Source: Ruminococcus sp.
GTDB lineage: Bacteria > Bacillota > Clostridia > Oscillospirales > Ruminococcaceae
NCBI GenBank assembly: GCA_015066935.1
Contig: SVNK01000013.1
Location: forward strand, 1-41,376
Direction: 5' to 3'
DNA length: 41,376 nucleotides
The notes beneath the pieces are model-generated. The model was not told the origin of the DNA. It did not search any database and saw only the letters and a list, made by a program, of their open reading frames with translations. Below are positions 1 to 8,567 of this stretch, one piece after another (positions within the stretch are counted from its first letter, which is position 1; the number at the start of each line of letters is the position of its first letter). The position numbers were made by a program, and so were the translations under genes.

Positions 1-2
1 GA

Positions 3-203
3 TTCAGATTTTGTGATATTCATTCACTGCGACATCTCCACGCAAGCTTATTGATTAACGCAGGCATAGACGTAGTAGCAGTATCGGGAGATATGGGACA
101 CAGCGTAGTCGGAACAACGCTGAACTTATACAGCCATATGTTTCAGGAAGCAAGAATCCGAAACTGCGATGCAATCACCGAAGCACTCAACTTCGGAACA
201 TGA
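3..203 (+). CDS. Tyrosine recombinase (integrase), C-terminal end only
   Basis: The reading frame enters from the left edge and stops at 203, so only the last 66 residues are present. They contain the C-terminal catalytic signature of phage and ICE integrases: the H-S-L-R-H box (catalytic Arg and His), a later G-H pair, and the nucleophile Tyr in T-L-N-L-Y-S-H. Such enzymes recombine element attachment sites with chromosomal sites, commonly the 3' ends of tRNA genes. This fits the position: the gene ends 137 bp from the 3' end of a convergent tRNA-Glu. The inference is that an integrated element lies left of the window with its attachment site at that tRNA. Function of the family is certain; whether the missing N-terminus is intact cannot be seen. 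Confidence 0.85.
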   Translation, partial: FRFCDIHSLRHLHASLLINAGIDVVAVSGDMGHSVVGTTLNLYSHMFQEARIRNCDAITEALNFGT

Positions 204-298
204 AAACAGCCACAGCAAATGCTGTGGCGTACATAAAATCGATATTTGAAAATAAGTGGCTGACAAGTGGCTGGCGGTATTTTCGGACAAAAACAAAA

Positions 299-330
299 CC
301 CACAAACGCCGATATATAGGCATTTGTGGG
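299..330 (-). terminator. Rho-independent terminator of the tRNA operon
   Basis: An 8-bp stem (CCCACAAA with TTTGTGGG) extended by a GCC/GGC pair encloses an A/T loop. Read on the minus strand it is followed by a TTTTGTTTTTG tract, so it terminates the tRNA-Met/tRNA-Glu transcript rather than the integrase. Confidence 0.7.
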
Positions 331-339
331 AATGTGGTG

Positions 340-414
340 TGGTGACCCGTACGGGAATTGAACCCATGATTCCGCCGTGAAAGGGCGATGTCTTAACCTC
401 TTGACCAACGGGCC
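340..414 (-). tRNA. tRNA-Glu (anticodon TTC)
   Basis: On the minus strand a 75-nt cloverleaf begins GGCCCGT and ends ACGGGTC-A-CCA, giving a seven-pair acceptor stem with CCA encoded. The anticodon loop reads CCTTTCACG (anticodon TTC) and the T-arm contains GGTTCAATTCC. It lies 4 bp after tRNA-Met in one operon. Its 3' end faces the integrase remnant, making it a candidate integration site. Confidence 0.95.
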
Positions 415-418
415 GATA

Positions 419-495
419 TGGTAGCGGCAGTAGGATTCGAACCAACGACCAATCGGGTATGAACCGAGTACTCTAGCCAACTGAGCTATGCCGCC
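419..495 (-). tRNA. tRNA-Met (anticodon CAT), elongator type
   Basis: On the minus strand a 77-nt cloverleaf starts GGCGGCA and ends TGCCGCT-A-CCA with CCA encoded. The D-arm has AGCTCAGTTGG, the anticodon loop GGTTCATACCC gives CAT, and the T-arm contains GTTCGAATCC. The G-U first pair and ordinary D-arm are unlike an initiator tRNA, which has an unpaired first position and three G-C pairs below the anticodon loop. A tRNA-Ile with modified CAT cannot be excluded from sequence alone. Confidence 0.9.
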
Positions 496-527
496 ATTTT
501 GAAGCCGCCTTGTCCTGCGACTTAATT

Positions 528-556
528 ATTATATTACAAAAACCCCAAAAAGTCAA
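528..556 (-). promoter_or_regulatory. Sigma-A promoter of the tRNA operon
   Basis: On the minus strand TTGACT (551-556) and TATAAT (528-533) are separated by exactly 17 bp, some 33 bp before the tRNA-Met 5' end. This is a near-consensus housekeeping promoter. Confidence 0.85.
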
Positions 557-720
557 GCACTTTTTAAAAAAACAGCATTTAATACAACTCACACCATTAC
601 AACGCACGATATTATATGCAATTCCAACAAATCACACTTGATGATTATAATTTTTTGTTATTATTCAACGTGATTACGTTTAATCTGTTATTTTTTCTCC
701 TATTTATAGGAGGTGAAAAA

Positions 721-948
721 ATGAACCACGAAATCATAGTTGCACTCCTTTCGCTGATAGGAACACTTGGCGGAAGTCTCGGTGGAATAATCGTCAGCTC
801 AAAAATGACAAACTACAGACTTCAGCAGCTCGAAAACAGAGTCGCTGAACATAACAATTTCGCAAGAAGAATGCCTGTCATTGAAGAGCGAATAAAGATT
901 ATCAATCACAGATTGGAGGGTATCGGACATGAAAAAACAGATTTATAA
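721..948 (+). CDS. Phage-like lysis-cassette membrane protein with coiled coil
   Basis: The protein has 75 residues. A hydrophobic segment occupies about residues 4-27, followed by a heptad-rich coiled coil with the recognisable stretch LENRVAEHNNFARRMPVIEE. Proteins of this layout are common in Firmicutes prophages immediately before holin and endolysin genes. I chose ATG 721 because AGGAGGTG sits 6 bp upstream; an upstream in-frame ATG at 616 has no ribosome site and would add an unrelated hydrophobic tail. Its end overlaps the next gene by 20 bp. The exact role (holin partner or XhlA-like) is inferred from context. Confidence 0.75.
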   Translation: MNHEIIVALLSLIGTLGGSLGGIIVSSKMTNYRLQQLENRVAEHNNFARRMPVIEERIKIINHRLEGIGHEKTDL

Positions 949-1135
949 GCTTATTGATGTAAAATCACTCGTAACGCTGATGCTTACTACCGTCTTTGCG
1001 TACCTTTCGGTTTCTGACAGACTGTCTGCGGAACAGTTTCAGACCGTATTTACCACAGTAATTGCTTTCTACTTTGGAATTCAGCATCAGAAAAATCAAA
1101 AGGAGACAGACAATGATAAAAAGTTTCAGTTATAA
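929..1135 (+). CDS. Putative phage holin (68 aa, two membrane segments)
   Basis: A short protein with two predicted membrane segments (about residues 12-28 and 38-53), a charged linker between them and a polar Lys/Gln/Asp-rich tail. Size, topology and location between a coiled-coil lysis protein and a cell-wall peptidase match small phage holins, which form membrane lesions that release endolysin. The start overlaps the previous gene with GGAGGG upstream, and its 3' end overlaps the peptidase start, so the three genes form one transcript. No specific holin family can be named with confidence. Confidence 0.65.
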   Translation: MKKQIYKLIDVKSLVTLMLTTVFAYLSVSDRLSAEQFQTVFTTVIAFYFGIQHQKNQKETDNDKKFQL

Positions 1136-1700
1136 CGATTCGACCCAACTTACTCCACATTTCAATGTCAGTGAATTTCACTGTAAATGCGGTAAACAAC
1201 ACCCTACACAGCTTGATACTGATCTTGTTGAAATGCTCGAAAAGCTTTACAGTACGCTGAATTGTTCAAAGATTATTATCAACAGCGGTTATCGTTGCGA
1301 ATCGCACGACAAAAAAGTCGGGGGAAACGGTTTTGGTCAGCACACCAAGGGCAAAGCTGCCGACATAAAATGTTACGATATTAACGGAGTCATCATCTCA
1401 TCAAGAATTGTGACATGTGCAGCTCAGGATCTCGGATTCGGCGGTATTTCCAATATCGACGAAACTTATACTTCCTGCCATGTTGACATACGTCCCGACG
1501 CAAAATGGTATGGTGATGAGACTGTTACATCATTATACAGCATAACAGATAATTTCTATAAGCACTGGGGACTTACCCCAAACGATATTTATAAGACGTC
1601 ATTTCTCCCCTCCCCTTCTCCGGTGCCAGAATCCGTTTCCGTAACCATTACTATCAACGGAACAGATTATAAAGGCCGTCTGACTCAAACCGATTCATAA
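1113..1700 (+). CDS. M15-family peptidase, phage endolysin-like
   Basis: A 195-residue protein of the peptidase M15_3 / VanY-like family, zinc enzymes that cut D-Ala-containing peptide links in peptidoglycan. The zinc-site pattern is visible: His77 and Asp84 in GQHTKGKAADIK, and His123 in SCHVDIRP; SGYRC at 58-62 is another family hallmark. ATG 1113 is preferred over the in-frame 1062 because AAGGAGA lies 9 bp before it and homologous folds begin here. A Pro/Ser-rich linker (about residues 166-174) leads to a short C-terminal tail that could be a wall-binding remnant. With its two upstream neighbours it forms a complete lysis cassette without other phage genes. Confidence 0.85.
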   Translation: MIKSFSYNDSTQLTPHFNVSEFHCKCGKQHPTQLDTDLVEMLEKLYSTLNCSKIIINSGYRCESHDKKVGGNGFGQHTKGKAADIKCYDINGVIISSRIVTCAAQDLGFGGISNIDETYTSCHVDIRPDAKWYGDETVTSLYSITDNFYKHWGLTPNDIYKTSFLPSPSPVPESVSVTITINGTDYKGRLTQTDS

Positions 1701-1766
1701 TCACAGTTTTCCGGTAGTCCGATCAGACCGACTCGTAATAAATTGTTTAATGTATTTTCTTATTTT

Positions 1767-1801
1767 ACGTCCTGAAAACATACGATTCAGGACGTTTTTT
1801 T
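1767..1801 (+). terminator. Terminator after the lysis cassette
   Basis: A perfect 10-bp stem (ACGTCCTGAA with TTCAGGACGT) with a 9-nt loop is followed by seven T residues. It closes the 721-1700 operon. The rest of 1701-2002 holds only the promoter region of the next operon. Confidence 0.9.
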
Positions 1802-1899
1802 CGTTTATTGACCACAAGTCGAACATTGTTATATAATATATAAATTTTTTGTGAATAATCTATGCAAACTATTGCAAATTACCCAAAAAAGGTGTATGA

Positions 1900-1905
1900 T
1901 ATAAT
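1900..1905 (+). promoter_or_regulatory. Candidate extended -10 promoter for the signalling operon
   Basis: TATAAT preceded by TG (TGA-TATAAT) forms an extended -10 element; no convincing -35 lies at 17 bp. It leaves a leader of about 90 nt containing a short CAGTC/GACTG hairpin (1932-1948) before the strong AAAGGAGG ribosome site at 1990-1997. Confidence 0.45.
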
Positions 1906-2002
1906 TATATTAATATAATGTGAAAGTATGGCAGTCTATCGTTGACTGTGATTAAATATTTTAAGGAGAAGATTTAAAGAACGTCCTAAAAAGGAGGAAA
2001 TT

Positions 2003-3109
2003 ATGGAAATGTCAGATATCAGGGTAAAAGACAGAATCCTCGTAGTTGATGACGATGGCTCAAATCTTTTGCTTGCAAACAAAATTCTCGGACAGGAATA
2101 CAACGTTGCTTCTGCAAAGTCAGGAGAAGCTGCACTGAACTATCTTGAAAAGAATACTCCAACACTTATCCTCATGGACATAAATATGCCCGATATGGAT
2201 GGGTTTGAAACTATGGACAGAATAAAGGAAATCCCCGGTTGTAAGGACATCCCCATAATCTTTCTTACAGCCGATAAGGATCCCGAAACAGAAAAGAAAT
2301 GCTTCCGTGCAGGCGCTCAGGACTATGTGACAAAACCTTTCGTTCATGACCTGCTCCTCAGCCGTGTTGAACGTACTCTCGAACTCGAAAGGTACAGACG
2401 TGATCTTGAAGGCGTGGTTGAATCACAAACCAACCTTCTTGCGGAAAGAGCTGAGCGTATCAGTAATATGCAGGAAACCGTCATCGTCGGACTCGCCAAC
2501 CTTATCGAGCTTCGTGACGGAAGTACGGGTGAACATGTAAAAAATACCCAGACATTCGTAAAAATGATCGTTGAACGTCTGCAGCAGAAAAAAGTATATT
2601 CCGACACCCTTACTGATTCATATGCGGAAAATATTGTCAAAGCTGCACCTCTTCACGATATCGGAAAAATAAGAATCCCCGACAGTATCCTTCTCAAACC
2701 CGGAAAGCTTTCCGAGGATGAATTCGATTCCATGAAGCACCATACCGAATACGGAGTTGACATTATCAGAGACATTATCAGTGATGTTGAGGACGAATCA
2801 TATACAACAACCGCTGCTGAAATTGCACTTTGTCATCATGAACGCTGGGACGGAAATGGCTACCCTCACGGTGTTTCCGGCCATTCCATCCCTCTCAGTG
2901 CACGTATAATGGCTGTTGCCGACGTTTTTGACGCACTTTACGCTGAACGCTGCTATAAAAAACCTATCCGTCCCGTAGAAAAGGCAATGGACATCCTCCT
3001 GCAAGGAAGAGGAACACAGTTTGACGCCGAAATCCTCGACGCTTTTATTGAACTTCGTGTCTCTATAAAGACCTTCCTCGGAGAGGAGTGTTCAGATGTC
3101 ATCAACTAG
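2003..3109 (+). CDS. Response regulator with HD-GYP cyclic-di-GMP phosphodiesterase domain
   Basis: A 368-residue two-domain protein. Residues 11-125 are a receiver domain with the acidic pair D17-D18, phospho-acceptor Asp59 (LILMDINMP) and Lys in TKPF. Residues about 160-350 are an HD-GYP domain: the metal-binding H218-D219 (LHDIGKIRIPD) and the full HHExxDGxGYP motif starting at H278 are intact, so it should hydrolyse cyclic-di-GMP to pGpG or GMP. A short coiled linker joins the domains, as in RpfG-type regulators. It is the first gene of an operon; its last 14 bp overlap the next kinase gene, indicating coupled translation and a shared phosphorelay. The ATG at 2003 has AAAGGAGG upstream. 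Activity in the cell is inferred. Confidence 0.95.
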   Translation: MEMSDIRVKDRILVVDDDGSNLLLANKILGQEYNVASAKSGEAALNYLEKNTPTLILMDINMPDMDGFETMDRIKEIPGCKDIPIIFLTADKDPETEKKCFRAGAQDYVTKPFVHDLLLSRVERTLELERYRRDLEGVVESQTNLLAERAERISNMQETVIVGLANLIELRDGSTGEHVKNTQTFVKMIVERLQQKKVYSDTLTDSYAENIVKAAPLHDIGKIRIPDSILLKPGKLSEDEFDSMKHHTEYGVDIIRDIISDVEDESYTTTAAEIALCHHERWDGNGYPHGVSGHSIPLSARIMAVADVFDALYAERCYKKPIRPVEKAMDILLQGRGTQFDAEILDAFIELRVSIKTFLGEECSDVIN

Positions 3110-5843
3110 CAACAAAGGCAAAAACGAAAAAGTACGTGAAAACCTTGTAATATTCATTTTCACTTTTTACACTGTAATTATTGCTGCAATTTCCACATTT
3201 ATGCAATGGAAAAGCTGGATTGCTCCGCTTATGCTTACAGGGATGATTGTATGTTGTCTGTTTTACATGATAAAATTCAGAAGCTACTACTTCCGTGCGA
3301 TGGTCACGTCGGTTGTCTCGTGGATTAATATTTCCTTATTCGTTCTTAATTCCGGAAACTTCCTCGAAAATACCGCTTTGCTCGCTGCTGTTGTTATCCT
3401 TACATCGGTATATACCATTCCGGATGTGCTTCATATAAATCTCATTTCATATACGGTTCATGTATTATACCAGCTTTTTTTCCTAAAGGAAATATCAATC
3501 AGCCTTACCTCGCCTAACGGATTAAAGGTGATTATAAGCGTTGTTTCAATCTATGTTATAATACATCTTACATTTGTTTCTTCAAAGCTTCAGAATGCAA
3601 TCTATACCGCTCTTACCGGAAACCTCGACGCCATGAATCTTATTGAACATCAAAAAGACGATTTCATGGCTAATATGTCTCATGAAATCAGAACTCCCAT
3701 AAATACAATATGCGGATTAAGCGAAATCGCACTGTCTCATGAACTGCCGGACGACGTCAGAGCCGAAATCAGTGACATACGCAACTCCGGCAGAGAGCTC
3801 CTTTCAATTGCAAGTGATATCATTGATTTCTCTGACATCAATTCCGGTAAAATGGAAATCCGTCAGGATACATATTCCATGACCTCTGTAATAAATGAGG
3901 TCATCAATACGATAGCTCCACGTACAGCTGCAAAAAAGCTTGAGCTGATTGTCGACTATGACGCTTCAATTCCTGAAGCCCTTGTCGGCGATGAACAGAA
4001 AATCAAGCGAGCCATGATGAATGTTCTCGATAATGCTGTGAAATTCACAAGAGAAGGCGGCATAATCCTTTCAGTCAAGGCAAGATTCGAGGAAAAATAC
4101 GGCGTAAATCTCATAATCAGTATTCGTGATACCGGTATCGGTATAAGTGACGAGGCCATTGAGAAAATCTTTACAAGCTATAATCAGGTTGATACAAAGC
4201 GTAACCGTAAAGAAAGCGGTCTTGGACTCGGTCTGCCTATTGTCAAGGCTATCGTAAATAAAATGGAAGGTTTTATTTCAATCAACAGCGAAACAGATAA
4301 GGGTACTATAGTTCAGCTCGTAATTCCGCAGGCAATCTATGAGAAAGCGCCTTCTGTTTCTCTCGATTCACCGTCCAGAATAAAGGTAATGCTCTACATC
4401 AATATGAACAAATACCAATATTCGGTTATACGTGACGGCTATGCCAACGCAATTTCCAATATGATTGCGGGTCTCGGAATAAACGGAGTGAACTGCCGTA
4501 ATCTCGCAGACTTCAAACAGCGTGCCGAAAAAGAGAGCTTCACTCATGTCATGATCGGCTGGCAGGAATATTCGGAAGACAGACAATACTTCGACGCTCT
4601 CTCCACTGAGGTCAAAGTCATTCTGATCCTCGACATCAATCACAAGAACAGCATCGAAGGAAATAAAATCAATTACGTATACAAACCCTTCTACATCCGT
4701 CCGATAGCCGCTGTTTTAAGCGGAAAATATGTAGAGGCACTCAATTACAGTTCCACTGCGCATTTTGCTGCTCCGGAAGCAAGCGTCCTTATCGTTGACG
4801 ATAACAAGATGAATCTTAAGGTAATTGAAGGACTTCTCCGTCCTTATCATATAACGGTTCATATGGCGGAAAAGGGCAAGACTGCTCTCAAAATGCTCGA
4901 AAAAATTCATCCCGACATAATTTTTATGGACCACATGATGCCCGATATGGACGGTATTGAAACATTCAGAAAAATCAGACGACGTCCCGGTATCTATAAC
5001 CAGACCGTCCCTGTTATCGCACTTACAGCCAATACGATTGCAGGTGCAAGGAATATGTTCATTGAAGAAGGCTTCTCCGATTACGTTTCAAAGCCTATTG
5101 AGATTTCAGAACTCGAAAGAGTACTCTCAAAATTCATTCCAAGTTCAAAGATAGTCACCTATTCCGAAACTATTCAGGATGATACAGACATCAGCTCAAC
5201 TGATATATCGTCAATACACATCGACGGTATCGACACCATGCTGGGTATCACTTACTGCAGCGGCAATCCCGATGACTATATCGACATAATCAAAGTCTAC
5301 TACAATAACGGAATCAGCCGTAAAGACGAAATCCAGCGCTGCTGCGAACAAAAAGACTGGAAGAACTATACCATTCTCGTACATGCACTTAAAAGCACCT
5401 CGCTTACTATCGGTGCTGTGAGACTCTCAAATATGGCAAAACGTCTTGAGGCAGCAGGCAAGGAAAAACAGGAAAAAATTATTCTTGAAAGCAACAACGA
5501 AATGCTGAAGGAATATGAACGTGTTCTGGAAGCCATAAAGAATTCGCCTTCCGTATTCCCGAAATCTGAAACTCCTGCTTCAGCTCTTTCAGGAGAAAAC
5601 CTCAGAGTTCTCACGGATGAAGCATTCATCGGTTGTCTTGACAAGCTCAGTGAGTGTCTGGAAACTTTCGAAATCAAATCCGTTGAAAAATATCTTGAAA
5701 GCCTTAAAGACTGCTCATATAACGGCGAAAGTCTGAACGTAATTCTCTCCGCCGCCGCTGAAAAAGCATACGGATTTGACTTTATGGGAGCAAGTGAAGA
5801 AATCAGAAAGCTCCGCAAAAAAGTGGAGGTGTCGCAGCCATGA
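3096..5843 (+). CDS. Hybrid sensor histidine kinase with pseudo-receiver, receiver and HPt domains
   Basis: A 915-residue membrane kinase. Residues about 17-162 form five or six transmembrane segments without a large external domain. HisKA carries phospho-acceptor His196 (MANMSHEIRTP); the HATPase domain shows the N box (NVLDNAVKF), G1 (DTGIGIS) and G2 (GLGLGLP). Residues about 427-545 look like a receiver that kept the late YKPF lysine motif but lost the acceptor Asp. A true receiver follows with Asp612 (IIFMDHMMPDMDG), then an HPt domain with His763 (VHALKSTS). A further helical C-terminal segment of about 75 residues is unassigned. The layout supports His196 to Asp612 to His763 to a separate receiver, plausibly Asp59 of the HD-GYP regulator encoded just upstream. 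The gene overlaps both neighbours. Confidence 0.92.
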   Translation: MSSTSNKGKNEKVRENLVIFIFTFYTVIIAAISTFMQWKSWIAPLMLTGMIVCCLFYMIKFRSYYFRAMVTSVVSWINISLFVLNSGNFLENTALLAAVVILTSVYTIPDVLHINLISYTVHVLYQLFFLKEISISLTSPNGLKVIISVVSIYVIIHLTFVSSKLQNAIYTALTGNLDAMNLIEHQKDDFMANMSHEIRTPINTICGLSEIALSHELPDDVRAEISDIRNSGRELLSIASDIIDFSDINSGKMEIRQDTYSMTSVINEVINTIAPRTAAKKLELIVDYDASIPEALVGDEQKIKRAMMNVLDNAVKFTREGGIILSVKARFEEKYGVNLIISIRDTGIGISDEAIEKIFTSYNQVDTKRNRKESGLGLGLPIVKAIVNKMEGFISINSETDKGTIVQLVIPQAIYEKAPSVSLDSPSRIKVMLYINMNKYQYSVIRDGYANAISNMIAGLGINGVNCRNLADFKQRAEKESFTHVMIGWQEYSEDRQYFDALSTEVKVILILDINHKNSIEGNKINYVYKPFYIRPIAAVLSGKYVEALNYSSTAHFAAPEASVLIVDDNKMNLKVIEGLLRPYHITVHMAEKGKTALKMLEKIHPDIIFMDHMMPDMDGIETFRKIRRRPGIYNQTVPVIALTANTIAGARNMFIEEGFSDYVSKPIEISELERVLSKFIPSSKIVTYSETIQDDTDISSTDISSIHIDGIDTMLGITYCSGNPDDYIDIIKVYYNNGISRKDEIQRCCEQKDWKNYTILVHALKSTSLTIGAVRLSNMAKRLEAAGKEKQEKIILESNNEMLKEYERVLEAIKNSPSVFPKSETPASALSGENLRVLTDEAFIGCLDKLSECLETFEIKSVEKYLESLKDCSYNGESLNVILSAAAEKAYGFDFMGASEEIRKLRKKVEVSQP

Positions 5844-8503
5844 CGAAATTCTGGAAAAAATACTTCGGCGGTGATATCACACTAAAGCTGAAAATCGGAC
5901 GAATGTCCATGCTTATCGGTGCCATGGGACTCCTTCTTTATGCTTTGGTAAGCCGTTTCGTCATGAATCAGAAGCCAAGAGCATTTCTTGCATCAATTAT
6001 CGGTGCATTTGTTCTGCTGATAGTATTCTATCTTACACTGAAGGTCAAGAACGTAAAAAACATTCCATTCTGTCTGTTCATGTTTCTCGATCTGCTTCTA
6101 ATCCCCTACGCTTTTATAACAAGCGGAGGAATTCAGAGTGCAAACCCGATATGGATGCTTCTCTGCATAGTTTTCGGATTCATGTTCGTAAGCGGCTGGA
6201 GACTTGCTATTGTTACTTTTCTCGCCATAGCAACAGATATTTCATTATTCATGCTGAACGCTGCATACCCTAATCTGATTACCGAACACCACAGTAATTC
6301 AATTGTAAGATACGATCTTCTTACAAGTCTTATAATTGCATCCCTTATTCTGGGTTATTCGTTCTGCTTTCTTAATTACATGTACATCAAGGAGCAGAAA
6401 ATCGCTAAAGAACGTGCTGAGCAGATAGAAAAGCTGAGCGATTCAAAAACTCTGTTTTTCGCAAATGTCAGTCACGAAATCAGAACTCCCATAAACTCTA
6501 TTCTCGGCTTCAATGAAATTATTCTGCGTGACGCTGTGTCAGAAGAGGTTGCGGAGAACGCTGCAAATATCCGCAATGCAAGCAAGATTCTACTTTCTCT
6601 TATCAACGACATCCTCGACTTTTCAAAAATCGAATCAGGTGGAATGAAGATTATTCCTGCCGAATATAAATCAGCAGAGTTGTTCGGTGACATTATCAAC
6701 ATTATACAAGTACGTGCATTTGAGAAAAAACTTGAATTCAATATATCAATTGATAATGATATTCCCTCAGTCCTCTTCGGCGATGAAGGAAGACTGAAGC
6801 AGGTTATCCTCAATGTTCTTACAAACGCTGTGAAATACACCGATAGAGGATCAGTATTCTTCATTGTCAATGGCAAAAGCGAAAATGATATCCTACATCT
6901 CAATATCGAAGTTGCAGATACGGGCATCGGTATAAAACAGGAAGACAAAGAGGCTCTCTTTGATCCATTCACGCGTCTCGAACATTCCGGTACAAATAAA
7001 ACCGAAGGAACAGGTCTCGGACTCACCATAACAAAAGAAATGCTTGATCTGATGGGCGGCAAAATCAAGGTCGACAGTATCTATCAGAAAGGTTCTTCCT
7101 TTACTATAACTGTTGACCAGAAAATCATCAGTTCCGAGCCCATCGGAGATATTCAGCACCTTATCAGAAATAAGGCTATGGATAACCCTGCATACAAACA
7201 AAGCTTTGAAGCTCCCAATGCTGAGGTACTCATCGTTGATGACAACGAACTGAATCTTATGGTCGCCAAAAAGCTCCTTCGTGACACTAAAATTAAGGTC
7301 GATACAGCGTCAAGCGGAGCAGAATGTCTTGAAAAAACACGCAAAAAAGCTTACCACCTCATTCTTATGGACCACTTGATGCCTGAAATGAACGGCGTTG
7401 AAACTCTTCAGAAACTCCGTTCAAGAGAAGATGGCTTCTGTCAGAAAGTCCCTGTAATTGTCGTTACCGCCAACGTAATGAGCAATGCTTCCGCAATCTA
7501 TGAAGAAAAAGGCTTCAACGGTTATATATCGAAACCGCTTAACACTGCTGTTCTTGAAGCTGCAATGCTTAATTTCCTCCCTGCGGAACTTATCGAATAT
7601 ACCACCGGTCGTACCGATATTATTTCAGGTAAAGCTAACGGAACCATGCTCCTTCATAAAAGGAAAAAGAAAATCTGTATCACTGCCGACAGTATCTGTG
7701 ACCTTCCCGAAGAATGGATCGAGAAATTCGATATTAATCTCATATATTGCTATGTTATTACGGAAAAAGGTCGGTTTATTGATACAAAAGAGCTTAATTC
7801 CGCTGAACTTCTTGACTATATAAACTCAGGGAAAAATGCTGTTTCATCCAGTGCTTCGGAGGAAGAGTACGAAGGATTCTTTTCTGATATGCTTATGGAA
7901 GCTGAGCAGGTTATCCATATTTCTGCTTCTTCCGGTATCGGAAAAAGTTATGAAACTGCTGTAAAAGCCGCCGAGTCCTTCAGTAATGTTACTGTTGTTG
8001 ATTCGGGACAGATTTCAAGCGGCATGGGTATCGTTGTCATGACGGCTGCCCAAATGGTTCAGGAAGGTGCGTCTCACGATGAAGTCATCAATGCTGTCGA
8101 CGAAATCAAACATAAAATTGTGACAAGCTATATTATGCCGTCGGTCGAGAATATGTACCGTAACGGCAGAGTCAGTCTTAAAATCAGAAACATCTGCAGA
8201 CTTCTGAGAATACACCCGATACTGTGTATCCGAAACAATAAAATCGCTCTCGGAGGATATCAGCTCGGTGATATGGATAAATCATTCTGCAACTACACCA
8301 GAAAAATGCTCAGCCGCCACAATATTGATAAAAGACTTCTCTTTATCACTTATGCGGGATGCAGTGTAAAGCAGCTTGACAGCATCCGTTCAGAAGCAAA
8401 AAAACGCAGAAAATTTTCTCTGATCAAAATGCAGAAGGCTTCGTCCGCAATTTCATGCAACTGCGGTACAAGCTGCTTCGGACTGATATATCTGAAAAAA
8501 TAA
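5840..8503 (+). CDS. Hybrid sensor histidine kinase fused to a DegV (fatty-acid-binding) domain
   Basis: An 887-residue protein with an unusual architecture. Residues about 18-190 contain six predicted membrane segments. HisKA holds His212 (FANVSHEIRTP); the ATPase domain has NVLTNAVKY, DTGIGI and GTGLGL boxes. A receiver follows at about 460-580 with Asp511 (LILMDHLMPEMNG) and SKP lysine. From about residue 610 to the end is a complete DegV/EDD domain: TADSICDLP at its start, SSASEEEYEGFF (the Ser-containing lipid-site loop), ISASSGIGKSYETA, the VVDSGQISSGMG strand, and the closing GTSCFGLIYL. DegV/FakB proteins bind a single fatty acid for the FakA kinase. Here the domain is covalently tied to a kinase, suggesting a lipid-responsive input or output. 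It starts inside the previous stop (ATGA overlap). Domain calls are firm; the lipid role is inferred. Confidence 0.92.
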   Translation: MTKFWKKYFGGDITLKLKIGRMSMLIGAMGLLLYALVSRFVMNQKPRAFLASIIGAFVLLIVFYLTLKVKNVKNIPFCLFMFLDLLLIPYAFITSGGIQSANPIWMLLCIVFGFMFVSGWRLAIVTFLAIATDISLFMLNAAYPNLITEHHSNSIVRYDLLTSLIIASLILGYSFCFLNYMYIKEQKIAKERAEQIEKLSDSKTLFFANVSHEIRTPINSILGFNEIILRDAVSEEVAENAANIRNASKILLSLINDILDFSKIESGGMKIIPAEYKSAELFGDIINIIQVRAFEKKLEFNISIDNDIPSVLFGDEGRLKQVILNVLTNAVKYTDRGSVFFIVNGKSENDILHLNIEVADTGIGIKQEDKEALFDPFTRLEHSGTNKTEGTGLGLTITKEMLDLMGGKIKVDSIYQKGSSFTITVDQKIISSEPIGDIQHLIRNKAMDNPAYKQSFEAPNAEVLIVDDNELNLMVAKKLLRDTKIKVDTASSGAECLEKTRKKAYHLILMDHLMPEMNGVETLQKLRSREDGFCQKVPVIVVTANVMSNASAIYEEKGFNGYISKPLNTAVLEAAMLNFLPAELIEYTTGRTDIISGKANGTMLLHKRKKKICITADSICDLPEEWIEKFDINLIYCYVITEKGRFIDTKELNSAELLDYINSGKNAVSSSASEEEYEGFFSDMLMEAEQVIHISASSGIGKSYETAVKAAESFSNVTVVDSGQISSGMGIVVMTAAQMVQEGASHDEVINAVDEIKHKIVTSYIMPSVENMYRNGRVSLKIRNICRLLRIHPILCIRNNKIALGGYQLGDMDKSFCNYTRKMLSRHNIDKRLLFITYAGCSVKQLDSIRSEAKKRRKFSLIKMQKASSAISCNCGTSCFGLIYLKK

Positions 8504-8505
8504 AT

Positions 8506-8541
8506 ATACCGCACAGAATCTGAGATGGTTCTGTGCGGTAT
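8506..8541. terminator. Bidirectional terminator between the kinase operon and sigG
   Basis: A perfect 13-bp stem (ATACCGCACAGAA with TTCTGTGCGGTAT) and a 10-nt loop lie between two converging genes, 3 bp after the kinase stop codon. No long T run on either side, so efficiency is uncertain. Confidence 0.65.
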
Positions 8542-8567
8542 CTCCATGATTAATGCTTTATTGCGTA

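Noticed and set aside
143..480. ORFs on the minus strand over the tRNA genes
   Set aside because: They translate tRNA sequence and terminator; no coding support.
1921..2002. Riboswitch in the leader of the HD-GYP operon
   Set aside because: A short CAGTC/GACTG hairpin and a small stem at the ribosome site are present, but no match to cyclic-di-GMP or other known riboswitch cores.
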